NCBI GenBank assembly: GCA_029959195.1
Contig: CP114126.1
Coordinates: 1-64,000, forward strand
Length of the DNA: 64,000 bases
Direction of reading: 5' to 3'
Origin: Dictyophora rubrovolvata
Lineage: Eukaryota > Basidiomycota > Agaricomycetes > Phallales > Phallaceae
Within the stretch, counting starts at the first letter, position 1; each line of letters opens with the position of its first letter. The notes below the pieces were generated by a model. That model was not told the DNA's origin. It saw nothing but the letters and a program-made list of their open reading frames with translations, and did not search any database. Shown piece after piece: positions 50,089 through 59,193 of the stretch. A program made the translations under genes and the position numbers.

Positions 50089-51536
50089 ATGATGGCGAAA
50101 GAATTTGCCTCCCTCGGTAAATTTATATTTTTCACTTGTAAAATCATCAACTGTTACCTCGCTATTTGTAGGAATGTTTATCATTGATGACATAGAATTT
50201 GTTGATCAGCCGGACAGAAAGAAATTTTCCAGGTGATAGAACAGCGACGATAACGACGATCAAACATATTGACATATGCAATGTAGCCAGATCGGTGGAG
50301 GAGGTGAATGATTTTCGTCCGCAGACTCGATGTGAGGCCTGAGGTCGTCGTTTAGGAACGTATGCAGTAATAGGAGCCAGAATGTTTTTGGACGCTCAAG
50401 ACATCGGTATGCTGGTGGATAGAGGCGAAGATTTTTCGAGCAGTGTCGAAGAGAAGTTACTATCATTTGGTAAAGATATGTGGTATTTTCGCGTCCGGGA
50501 GGGTCCGACTACAAAGGCGGTAAGTAAATATTTCGGCCAAAATAAACGGTAAGACTTTTGATTAGCACTATTTGAAATTTATTGAATTTGGCCAGTTTTG
50601 AATATTTAACATCAGCAATCCAAATATTTCCCAATGACTTGATTGGAAAGCAGAGTTTCGAGCAACCTAAAAGATTGCACTTCGTTTGCTCCCCAAAAAG
50701 AGCTCTTGAAATCATCTCCGAGATAAATTTTGTCAAAAATTGGGATCCTCTTACAATTTATGAGCCTATACCTGTTGGTCCATTCTTACTCAGTATATGG
50801 AATATATTCACTTGTTTGCGAATCACAGTATAGCTGTGTTCCTGAAGAGCTACCTGCATTGACGCACGTTTTGCTCAATGTTACCATCTTTAGGTACGAG
50901 ACTGGCTTTGAACAAACAGCTCTATCCAACTTATCATCATTGCTAGTCCTAACGCAGAAGAAGCATTTAGCCTCCTCAATTTCACCGAATCCATAAACAA
51001 AACCACCGTGGAAACAGCTTGTCATCGGTTCCTAAATCTCGTGAGCTCATCATTAATGGTACCGACGAAATATGTTATCATTCGCTGCGGCCCCATGGGT
51101 GCTTGCATGGCAAGTTCAGCAAATCCTGATTGTCAATGGGTTGAAGCATTTTGGCAGAGAAAGGACGAAGACAAGGTTGTAGATGCAACAGGTCCATTCC
51201 GTAGTCGTCTGCTGCTACCCATTAGATGGTAGTGACATTAATTTTTAGGGGCTGGGAACGCTTTTCTTGGCGGATTGGCTGCAGGGTTGACTTTAACGGA
51301 TGGCAATGTTTATGAAGGTACGTTACACCCATTATTTGCAGGGCAATAGGACATTACAGCGATTTTCAATAGCCATGTTTTACGCTTCTGTCTCAGCTTC
51401 CTTTGTTATACAACAATTCGGATTGCCTTCCTTTGATCCGAAAAGTAACGCATGGAACGGCGACTTTCCTCAAAGACGAGTAGATTCATACTTGAAACAA
51501 AAACTCGATCCAAATTTGTCGGGTCCTTTGCCCTGA
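50089..51536 (+). CDS. MAK32-like PfkB/ribokinase-family protein
   Basis: Sugar-kinase-fold protein of the fungal Mak32 group; yeast MAK32 is a host gene needed for stability of the killer dsRNA. Exons from ATG 50089 give MMAKEFASLGMFIIDDIEFV, IGGGGTYAVIGARMFLD, DIGMLVDRGEDFSSSVEEKL, FASFEYLTSAIQIFPNDL, PKRLHFVCSPKRALEIISEI, WDPLTIYEPIP, SPNAEEAFSLLNF and, near the end, VVDATGAGNAFLGGLAAGLT, where the GAGNAFLGG stretch is the PfkB signature-2 region. In active ribokinases the motif is DTxGAGD; here it is DATGAGN, so the catalytic Asp is replaced by Asn, as I recall for this group. Nine or so short exons. The substrate is unknown. Confidence 0.85.
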
Positions 51537-52322
51537 CATAACAGACAGGTCCGCACTGTTTAACATAAATACCTAGTTAGGCGAATATCAGAATTCGTGA
51601 CCATCATAATATGGCGACGTGATCTGGTTAAGGGGTAGAAACGCAAACGTATTCGCTGGAGCGTAAGGATGTCCTCCGCCTGAGGTATGTGGGTTTCATA
51701 TAAATACGATGCCCGTCATACCACTCTAATTTACGCCAAATCTGACAGGTGATACTGCATGCATAATCAACTTCTTTCAATCGTGGCCCCAAAGTTGAGC
51801 TCAGATATGGTTTACAACGAGAATACCACCATAGTGAAGTTCAGGTTTGTGAGTCAGTGAAAAAACGATAAAGCCTAGGATCTTGGACTTCCAATAGAGT
51901 GCAGCGCTGGTTTTTCGATTCCTTTTGGAGCTGGCTCAATTGTATTTTTATTGTACAGACCCCGTCGCCACGGCGGAAGTTCACATGGTAAAGGTGCCCA
52001 TCGTATATCAACTATTCTCGTTCTCGGAGATGATCTGCGTGTATGACACTATTCCCAACATTTATATTGAGATAATTTGCTGATTGGCTTGAAGGCACAT
52101 ACTAGGCTGGGGGGGTCCCGAACTAGCTCGGTATTCGAGTCCCCCAATGCTAGCTGTGTCATGGGCCTTCTTGTGAGTGTTGAGCTTGGGAACTAACCCC
52201 AAGTCCCTGGCTCAAATAAATTTATTGAAGTGAGGAGCTCGACTTGAAGACGCAAAATGAGGGGGGAATTGTACCTTGGGCGCAAAGTTATTAAAGCAAG
52301 AAAATGGGCGAGAATTGTCGCA
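51537..52322. other. Gene-poor interval; cryptic small plus-strand frame at most
   Basis: No homolog is recognised. On the plus strand an open stretch at about 51896-52050 (GLPIECSAGFSIPFGAGSIV and following) ends at a GTATGA donor, and after an acceptor at about 52094 the frame runs on in phase (HTRLGGSRTSSVFESP) to a stop at 52196. A start at 51759 (MHNQLLSIVAP) would need an intron of only 30-35 nt, shorter than any other here, so it is not called as a gene. At 52108-52146 the sequence folds as gggggg...cccccc with an inner ccga/tcgg hairpin. Confidence 0.3.
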
Positions 52323-52687
52323 TTAATACCCCGTTGACTGGTTAAGGGAAACGAAGGTTTTTGTAAAAGAATTGGAATCCCGTTGGAGGGACTCATCCAA
52401 CCGCTTTAAAATTCTATACTCATCGCGAATAAGTGCATTCTGGACTTCTCCACTAAGCTTGCTTGCCACTCAAGGGTACATTTATCATGATGAACAAACT
52501 GTTCGTACGTTGTATTGTCTCTTTGAATCAATTTTTTTCAAATCAACGGCACGTCGCTTTTATTTGTAAATCATACACGTCGCTGGAAAGCTAAAATGAC
52601 AGTATGTATCTCCTATATTCGTGCTTTGTTGTGTCACTGTTTGATATTAAATGTCATAGAACAGCTCACCCGACAGCTGATCGGCAT
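52323..52687 (-). CDS. Candidate three-exon microprotein of about 66 residues, speculative
   Basis: Reading the minus strand, ATG at 52687 encodes six residues to a GTGAGC donor; exon 2 (52556-52509) reads RRAVDLKKIDSKRQYN; a 51-nt intron (52508-52458, GTACGA...CAAG) follows; exon 3 reads LSGEVQNALIRDEYRILKRL and DESLQRDSNSFTKTF, with a stop at 52323. The product would be a short, charged, mostly helical protein. The exon 2-3 join is of normal length and phase; the first intron (113 nt) is longer than usual and the first exon is weak. The KRQYN start of the helix recalls the small DASH kinetochore subunit Hsk3, but the resemblance fades after that, so I do not name it. Confidence 0.3.
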
Positions 52688-53350
52688 GACTGGAGCTGCT
52701 AAGATAACGTTATTCCAACGCTGATTTGGCAAGAATCATATTTAACCCTCCAGCTTTGCAGTCATATGAATTTGTTTACAATCTGTCGAACTAATTTTAT
52801 CTCGCAAGGAATACCGACTAATTGTTTTATCTTCGAGTCTTGATAAACCTGAATAACGGTACACCTTTGAATGTAGCGCCTTCTTTAGTGTCCAAGCTCA
52901 AGTCTAGGCCGGAGAAGATGGCTCGGGATTCCCATCGAAGTATTTTACAACAGTGAGGACTTTCACAAGCACCCATGTCTTACGGCAGCCAAGATTAACA
53001 TTACTATAGGGAGGGCAGTTGTGGCTTAATGTTGCTCGCAGCTTGAATTATTGAGATAAAAGCGAAAATACGCCCAGGTCAACAATGTGCTCGCTCTCTT
53101 CACGCTGCCCATCCAATGCCAAGCAGTATAGATGTAATTCAGAATCTATGAGTTGGTGAATGTGGTAAGAAAATGAGAATTACAGTCACTTATTTCACCC
53201 GCTGCTTAGTGGTTGATATGGAATACAGCCACATATAATCCCCAAACATAGACTCATAACGACGGCGGCAAAGAATACGCTTTCCACATCTTATGGAGAC
53301 AGGTTCATCGGCAAACCCTACACAGCTATTCATATAGATTTACACAACAG
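52688..53350. other. Intergenic stretch, nothing recognised
   Basis: About 660 bp with no ORF of length, no tRNA-like or snRNA-like box and no repeat that I can see on either strand. It ends at the stop of the TAF8 gene. It may contain the TAF8 3' untranslated region and the promoter of the candidate microprotein. Confidence 0.4.
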
Positions 53351-54361
53351 CTATCGTAACTTCCAGCGTTTTCGGTCGGCACTCTGGGTGCTTCTCCAGT
53401 TTACGACACCGCTTACAAGCTCCAAATCGCCTTTCCCCGAAACTTCTTCCGTAGCTTTTACGAGGTGTCGAAGTGCTTGTTGAACCTTGGAGGCATTGTC
53501 GAGCTTCCGGTCGAGGGAGGGTGCTTTGATTCGTTTTAAAGTGGCAGGCTGGAAAGATTACGTCATGGGAGAACAGAATAAGGTTTTTTGAGGAAGAAAG
53601 GGTCTGCATACGGCTGTGTGAAGATAGGTATGTTTTGGCGGAAGAGAAGGCAAATGATCCGGAAGATCCTGAAGGGTTTGAGGTAGAATGACTGGGACCG
53701 GGGGCGCATCCTCATCGTCGGACGGTAAAATATCAGGCGAAGGCTCTCTAGGAGGAGGAGAAACAAGCCTTGTCGATGGGAGAGGTTCTGGAATAGCACG
53801 ATTCAATGTCATATACCAGTAAAAATACGTCTATGACTGGACCTTGTTTTCTTTTGCGCTTCTTACTGGCTTTTCGAAGTTGTTCAGCCGTTAAACCGTG
53901 ATTTTCACAAACAGTGGACACGTCATACACCATTGGTGTGGCACGATTGCACAGCGTTGCCGCCTCTTTAGCATGCCTTAATAATGTCATCATGACTAGC
54001 GAAAATTTGCAAAAAGGTGAGTACGATGCGAAGCCGTGGGCCCGCGAATGAACGTGAAATGCTCACACGCCACTACCTCATTTTCAAATCTTTCCAAAGT
54101 ATGGCGTTCGTATGATTTGAAGCCAGCATTTCTCAACTGGGCTGCGAGTAGACGACGCATGGTTTGAGACGCCACTGATGCAGTTATGGTGGACGGTTGA
54201 ACAACAGGCACTGGTGCCTGCGGCGGTTCTGGAGGAATCGGAGGTGGAACAGCATAATAAGCACTGTAATCTGGGTATGCATAGGGAGCGGGAGAGTATT
54301 GGTATTGCAGTGGTACAGCAGGAATTGGCGGGGGCGCGTAGTTGTAGTTGTAGGATGTCAT
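53351..54361 (-). CDS. TAF8: TFIID subunit TAF8
   Basis: Histone-fold subunit of general transcription factor TFIID that pairs with TAF10. ATG at 54361 starts a Pro/Tyr-rich leader (MTSYNYNYAPPPIPAVPLQY). The histone fold follows: ASQTMRRLLAAQLRNAGFKS, YERHTLERFENEV, then after an intron KEAATLCNRATPMVYDVSTV and CENHGLTAEQLRKASKKRKR. The conserved TAF8 C-terminal box follows: PVPVILPQTLQDLPDHLPSL and PPKHTYLHTA, then LKRIKAPSLDRKLDNASKVQ, QALRHLVKATEEVSGKG and VVNWRSTQ, ending at 53351. Five or so exons. In the final exon the correct frame is the one giving KVQQALRHLVKATE; the longer open frame there, which ends at 53340, is a shadow. Confidence 0.9.
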
Positions 54362-54454
54362 TGTCCTACTGCAGGAAGTATTATTAGTCAGCAAAACCCG
54401 ACTAACCCATAAATAGACTCAAGGCATCTACTAAGTACAAATACAGTCAAGATT

Positions 54455-55179
54455 TCATTGTTGAAAGAATGAATCATTCAAAAAAACACTATATGCGGGT
54501 CTATCTAATGATTTAAGTCCAACGCGCTTGTCGGTCTCGATGTCTTCTATCAGTGCTTCTGGAAAGACGAAGATATCAGACTCGACAGGCTACAGAAGAA
54601 TTTTAGTGCTCACCTCGAGAGACATAATCCAATTCAGGCCTTATGTAACCAAGAACAATAGCTCTAAGAGGCTGACCGTAGAAGTCAGATGGATATTCAT
54701 GCATGATATGAATTTCCTATCGGTAGGTGGTTTGAATTAAGATCCGTGGCGATGTATGCAATGAAATCTTACGGCAGAAATCTTCCTATTTTTGTAAAAG
54801 GGATTCCGACCCAAGCTCATAACCATAGGCCTGGCTTTGGAATCTTCCTCTGTCCAAGTGGCAGGTCCATTTATGGGTAAAACTTGTGCGTATCCGTAAT
54901 ATATCCCGGGCTCGGAAACGGCGATCAGTGTGTCCAGAGAGTCTTCGGACATATTCGCTACGAAGAAGCTCATTTTCGAAGAGGTCCAGAAGATGAGAGG
55001 AAAAAAGCCCACTAACCGGTTGGACAATTGAGATCTTTTCCTCCCCTGCCAAAACCTCGCTGGACTGTTCCAGCTAGCCGTATGGGAAAAGGTGGGTTTG
55101 GACCTGTGTTATCACCGACAACGAGTGGTCTTGAGTCTCTGTATGACTTTGAAGACTGTGCAACAGCCTCTTCCCCCAT
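54455..55179 (-). CDS. FMN1: Riboflavin kinase
   Basis: Phosphorylates riboflavin to FMN. ATG at 55179 (MGEEAVAQSSKSYRDSRPLV) leads to the substrate-binding block PPFPIRLAGTVQRGFGRGGK, DLNCPTANM, EPGIYYGYAQV, ARPMVMSLGRNPFYKNRKIS, then EIHIMHEYPSDFYGQPLRAI, VLGYIRPELDYVSREALIED and IETDKRVGLKSLDRPAY, with a stop at 54455. The GRGxxxLxxPTAN loop binds ATP/Mg2+ and is intact. Four exons. About 200 residues, as for yeast Fmn1. Confidence 0.93.
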
Positions 55180-55391
55180 GTGAGTCCAAGAACGAGTCAG
55201 AAACGCGAAAGATAAAGAGACGGTGCCGAAAGATGCCTTCGCCAGATGAGATGACTAAGCCCTAAGTTGGACCCTTTTTCGTTACACAAGTCAGCGAGTC
55301 TCAGCAGGTTTTCATTCTTTTCGACGACCATCAAATTAAATTTCTCTCATTTCTTTTTCTAAAACCGCTTATATATCCTTCATCATCGATA

Positions 55392-56014
55392 ATGGCGAAA
55401 AGTTTACGGTCAAAAACAAAGCGCACTTTCCGCAGGGCGAAGAGAACCTCCGGAACCTATGCTGTGGCGGATGCAGCTCGTTTACAGCGATTGTCATCCA
55501 AATTACGCCAAAAAATAGGAACCGACAAGGACGGGGATGTCCCCATAGGAGAAATTGTGGAGGGGATTGAGAAAAGTGACGAGACGGGTGAAGGTTGGTA
55601 CTGGTTTGCATTGTTTGGTTTGGTGCCACCCTCGCTACTCCGTGGCTGACATTGACAACGTCTCATCTCTTTACATGTTTCACCTAATTATTAATTTTGT
55701 CTGACCCGTGCTCATGTATCATTGTAATTATATAGTCTCTATCGGCGACACCGCTACTTTGAACGAGGAGACTAGTATGTAGCTATGGTTTCTTCTTCTT
55801 GTGTACTGCTCTCAATGACCCAAACTTAGCCCCTTCAAACCTTGATCCATCCCAAACATCAAAAATTTCGACGTCTGGTCCGAGATTCTCGAGACGTGAT
55901 TCATGGAGGCTATCTAAAGGATTACAGCCTCATCGTAGAAACCCGAACAAAGTGAATCGCCTGGGCGTTGTGGTTGCCAAGCGGAGAGCCGGGCGGACGA
56001 AACGTCGTCGCTGA
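55392..56014 (+). CDS. DUF2423 (YBL028C/LLP-like) small basic nucleolar protein
   Basis: ATG 55392 gives the family hallmark MAKSLRSKTKRTFRRAKRTS, then YAVADAARLQRLSSKLRQKI. Two introns follow (from about 55595 to 55733, and about 55775-55829), joining SIGDTATLNEET to PSNLDPSQTSKISTSGPRFS, SKGLQPHRRNPNKVNRLGVV and the very basic end VAKRRAGRTKRRR. The first intron (about 139 nt) is long for this window. DUF2423 proteins are associated with pre-60S ribosomes in yeast; the exact role is not known. Confidence 0.85.
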
Positions 56015-56134
56015 ATTATACCTTGTTACCAACCTAGTACTTAGCCAAAACCAAAACCAAAACAAAACAAAAAAATTCACTGTCATTGTTTTGTGATCTT
56101 GTTAGATTGTTTTACACGGCCAACATGAGCAGTT
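56015..56134. repeat. CAAAA-type simple repeat upstream of the tRNA
   Basis: At about 56045-56075 the sequence is a short imperfect tandem of ccaaaa/caaaa units, lying in the 3' flank of the DUF2423 gene and 60 bp upstream of the tRNA. RNA polymerase III genes often have AT-rich upstream flanks; no further function is claimed. Confidence 0.5.
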
Positions 56135-56216
56135 GACCTCTTAGCTCAGTGGTAGAGCGTGAGATTCCAGGAAAGGAATCTCCTCAAGGTCGTCCGTTCA
56201 ATCCGGGCAGGGGTCA
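56135..56216 (+). tRNA. tRNA-Trp (CCA anticodon) with a 10-nt intron
   Basis: Seven-base acceptor stem GACCTCT/AGGGGTC (one T-G pair) with discriminator A; D arm GCTC AGTGGTA GAGC; T arm GTCCG TTCAATC CGGGC. Counting from the D arm, T33 precedes CCA (34-36), then G37, then ten extra bases before position 38, so the precursor is 82 nt and the mature tRNA 72 nt. The GACCTC start resembles animal tRNA-Trp. The pair A31-C39 would be mismatched in the mature anticodon stem. In the precursor GAGATTCC pairs with GGAATCTC and masks the anticodon. Box A (tagctcagtgg) and box B (gttcaatcc) promoters are internal. Confidence 0.82.
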
Positions 56217-56428
56217 TATTCTTTTTGTATTTTTCATCGCCTATTTGATAGAGAACATTTATAATTATAAACAGAACTTTGTGATTCTTGAGATGGTCGC
56301 TCCTATACTACATGCGAAAAACACGTTTCTATTCGCCATCTAAACGTATGCAATAGTCATATAAATACCCTTGAGCGAGTTACTTAAAGAGCGCTGGTCA
56401 GCTCTGCAGCAGGTGACTGCGCATCACC
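56217..56428. promoter_or_regulatory. Gap after the tRNA, with the promoter of the next gene
   Basis: About 212 bp. A short T-run (tcttttt at about 56219-56225) directly after the tRNA is a typical Pol III terminator. The rest should be the promoter and 5' untranslated region of the Tyr/Asn-rich protein gene; no other feature was seen. Confidence 0.6.
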
Positions 56429-57173
56429 ATGTCCAGTTTTGCTTCATATAATCGTCGACCAGTCAATTCCAACGTGGGCTACTACCCAAACGACTATCAC
56501 GATCAGTACTCGAATTATAACACCAGCAACCCCGGATATAATGGTGATTATGCTCGGGGGCGAGGTTATCGTGGGCAAAATTACAACTACAACAACAGTT
56601 ACGGTAACAATTACAACACTTACGATCGAGACTATTACGAGGATGACCATACCAGATCGTATGGCCCCCGACGACGGAACAGCTATAATGGCCAGTACTA
56701 CCCGGAGTCTCCTGCTACTTACAGCAATGTTATCCCTTCAGGACGTCAATACGTGGACGCCGGTGGACAGTATGCTACACGATCTTCTAGGCGCAAACCG
56801 GTCATAGTATCAGGAAATGGTACAGCCTATACCGCCCGGCCAGCTGTCAAATACTTAAATCCATCCAGCTCTACTAGCTCAGGATATCGAGCTCAGGGAG
56901 AACGTGGCGAACACATTCCCATTTCTGTAGGTCTCGATCATGTCACCATCGGTACCATTGCTTATTTTTGCTTTTATAATTCAGAAAGGGTTATCGTATT
57001 TTGATGAAGGAATATCTCTGACCACTTGGATTAGACGATTGTTTGGTGTGGGTCCTAGGCGTTCAAGGGGTCATACCGGCCAGTCTGTTCACATAAAACG
57101 CTGGGATGTTGGCCGAGGATGGTTTTCTTCGCAATCTGGTACTAGATCGAATACGTCCGTGTACACCATGTGA
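56429..57173 (+). CDS. Tyr/Asn/Arg-rich low-complexity protein of unknown function
   Basis: ATG 56429 (MSSFASYNRRPVNSNVGYYP) opens a frame in which Tyr, Asn, Gly, Asp and Arg make up most residues for about 80 codons (repeats such as NYNNSYGNNYNTYDRDYYED), a composition seen in prion-like, phase-separating RNA-binding proteins. No RRM or other folded domain follows. After a GTAGGT intron (about 56924-56981) the protein continues with a more ordered and probably conserved end: KGLSYFDEGISLTTWIRRLF, GVGPRRSRGHTGQSVHIKRW, DVGRGWF, with the stop at 57173. About 230 residues. The conserved-looking C-terminus argues for a real protein. I do not recognise the family. Confidence 0.75.
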
Positions 57174-57237
57174 TCTCTTCTTCCAAATCCTCTCGTTGGT
57201 GTCATCATGTATTAATACTTGAATATACTGTATACTT

Positions 57238-58437
57238 TTACTCAAATAATTCTTCTGGAAAATCTCCTTCATCTAAATCTCTTGGCTGTCGACAGATTGA
57301 ATATTTAAGGTCCATTTGCATCCAGGATTATAAACTCACCTCTTTTGGCTCTTCGTCTTCCCCAAACTGAAGTATATGATCAATATGACTAAGCGCGTTT
57401 TCTAAAGAGTCCGTGTCTGTCAAGTCAAGAGGTAAAAATTGCACTAATGGATGATCTTCGATCTAAAATGATGTTAGGAGACTAGATCTTGAAAGAAGGT
57501 CGGGATGAACAAACCAGCTGAACAATAGCTTTGTTGAGTGTATGAAACCGCGAATTGCTATTAATCTCTTCGTTACCACCGAGTAATATCATGGGGTCTG
57601 GATCCAGATAACTGAGTCTGTTCAGTCCATGGTCATAGCCTTTTCGGAGGGTATAGTTACCGTGCAATGTCGCGTTTTTTTCGTAACCCGTTCCTAGCTG
57701 CATGGGGGTCGTCAGGATCTCCCCCACCAGTCACGAGGTCCATTTTTGAAAGGATATTAATCCACGGAATTGATAAATTAACCATCGCGGACATAGCAGA
57801 CAGTACACCGCTTGACAGGAAACGCTTCAACATACAAAATTTCCCTTTTCTAGATAAAGTCGAATAGCCTACCTGAAGAATTTGTACCGGTCTTCAATGA
57901 ACTGTGACTCTACTAAATATACAGCGCATGTTCGGAATCCGAGATGATCTAGATGCTTCACTAACGACGGGAGTAGGGGGTGGTGTGTGTATAATTCAAT
58001 CTGACCTGAAACGATGAGCGATATATACAATTATGAGAGAGGTCGAAAACATAAAATCTTTCTTACCGGGACAATCTATTAGTATATAATCGCTTTCGTA
58101 CTCTCCCAGTTCCTCGTCCAGCCAATCAAGGTTTTCAAGAAGGTATCTAATCTTTAGTAGTAAGACAAAGGTTCGACGATGAGAGGTGGAGGAATGCTTA
58201 CTCGAAACAATAGACTAGACCACCATTTGGTCCATAGTCCAATTCAGTCATAACATCTCCCAAGCTTATCAGCTCCCTGATGTCGATTGACGGCTCGTGT
58301 TCGAAGCGCTCAGCCGCTGGGTCGAGGTTCATTAAATGAGCTGTTCGGTGCGATACTTGAAGGTGCATTATTATGGATGAGCAAAATGTGCTCTTTCCAC
58401 TTCCAGCCGGACCAGTGACGAATATTGCATGTCGCAT
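57238..58437 (-). CDS. GPN3: GPN-loop GTPase 3
   Basis: GPN GTPases help assemble and import RNA polymerase II (and III). ATG at 58437 leads at once into the G1 motif ([20 protein letters not shown]), then [20 protein letters not shown], the family's Gly-Pro-Asn loop [13 protein letters not shown], the switch region [20 protein letters not shown], the specificity motif NILSKMDLV, and a C-terminal tail with LPLDLTD and [19 protein letters not shown], ending at 57238. The last exon is reached by a GTGAGT intron of about 53 nt. GPN3 rather than GPN1 or GPN2 by overall pattern and length (about 300 residues). Confidence 0.92.
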
Positions 58438-58558
58438 ACTCGTGGTGGAATGAGGACAAAAGGCGCGGATTCGGTAAAGTCCGCCAGTGGGCAGTGGCAG
58501 TGACTCGGATCGGAGGCTTTGCCTTTTTACCACCAAGCTATCACATTCAGAAACAAAG

Positions 58559-59097
58559 ATGTCGCTGCCCGATCTTTTTCCCAAGAAAACTACTGCTGGA
58601 ATTGTTGTGGATCCAAGTACCCTTACTAGAGTCGTTCCCCCGTCAAGACGGGCGGATGGAAGGTATGCGACTATATATATAATCTCATCATCTCACGTCC
58701 CAGTGATCTTATCGAATGGAACAACAGCGTTCGAAAGGAACTCAAAATTCGGCCTGGGTTCACGCCACAAGAGGACATAGGACGCTTTAAAACTTCGCGG
58801 CAAATACAAAGGGAGCAAAATGCACTTCCGAAGGGTCATATCGTAGGATGGGTGCCACCAGAATCGGGGGCAAGCGCGAGCACAAGCGCAGGATCCAAAG
58901 GCTCAGAAAATGCCAGTAAAAGCGCGAAGAAGAGTCAAAAGAAGAAAGAGAAGAAGGAAAAGGAGAAGATGGACTTGATTGCCGCAAGTTGGGAGGAGGG
59001 TGTTCCCAAACCTACGAAGACAAAGAAGGCAGAGGCATCAAAAGATGACGATAAAGCTGACGAGCTCAATACAAAGATGGATGCATTGAAAATCTAG
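58559..59097 (+). CDS. PYM1: PYM (WIBG), exon-junction-complex disassembly factor
   Basis: PYM binds Mago-Y14 and the small ribosomal subunit and strips exon junction complexes from translated mRNA. ATG 58559 ([20 protein letters not shown]) gives the Mago-binding block [14 protein letters not shown] | [20 protein letters not shown] and FKTSRQ, split by one intron (58663-58719), then the GWVPPE box, then a Lys/Glu-rich charged helix ([15 protein letters not shown]) expected to contact the ribosome. Stop at 59097. Its presence fits an intron-rich genome that uses the EJC; budding yeast lacks it. Confidence 0.88.
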
Positions 59098-59193
59098 GTA
59101 TTAAGGTATACATAATTATTATTTCTAATAAGTTGAAGCTGGTATTAATCCAGAGTATCATTGGAGATTAAAACGGAAACTTAGTTCCACGTT

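Noticed and set aside
50089-51536. Link to a killer virus through the MAK32 name
   Set aside because: MAK32 is a host gene named after a yeast phenotype; nothing in the window resembles dsRNA virus or toxin sequence.
52108-52146. tRNA-like T-arm sequence (ttcgagtccccc)
   Set aside because: No acceptor stem, D arm or anticodon arm fits around it, and the five-base T stem would be mismatched.
56439-56807. Thr/Ile-rich plus-strand frame and Val/Ile-rich minus-strand frame over the Tyr/Asn-rich gene
   Set aside because: Both arise from the biased codons (TAY, AAY) of the real frame read out of register; the real frame alone continues through an intron into an ordered tail.
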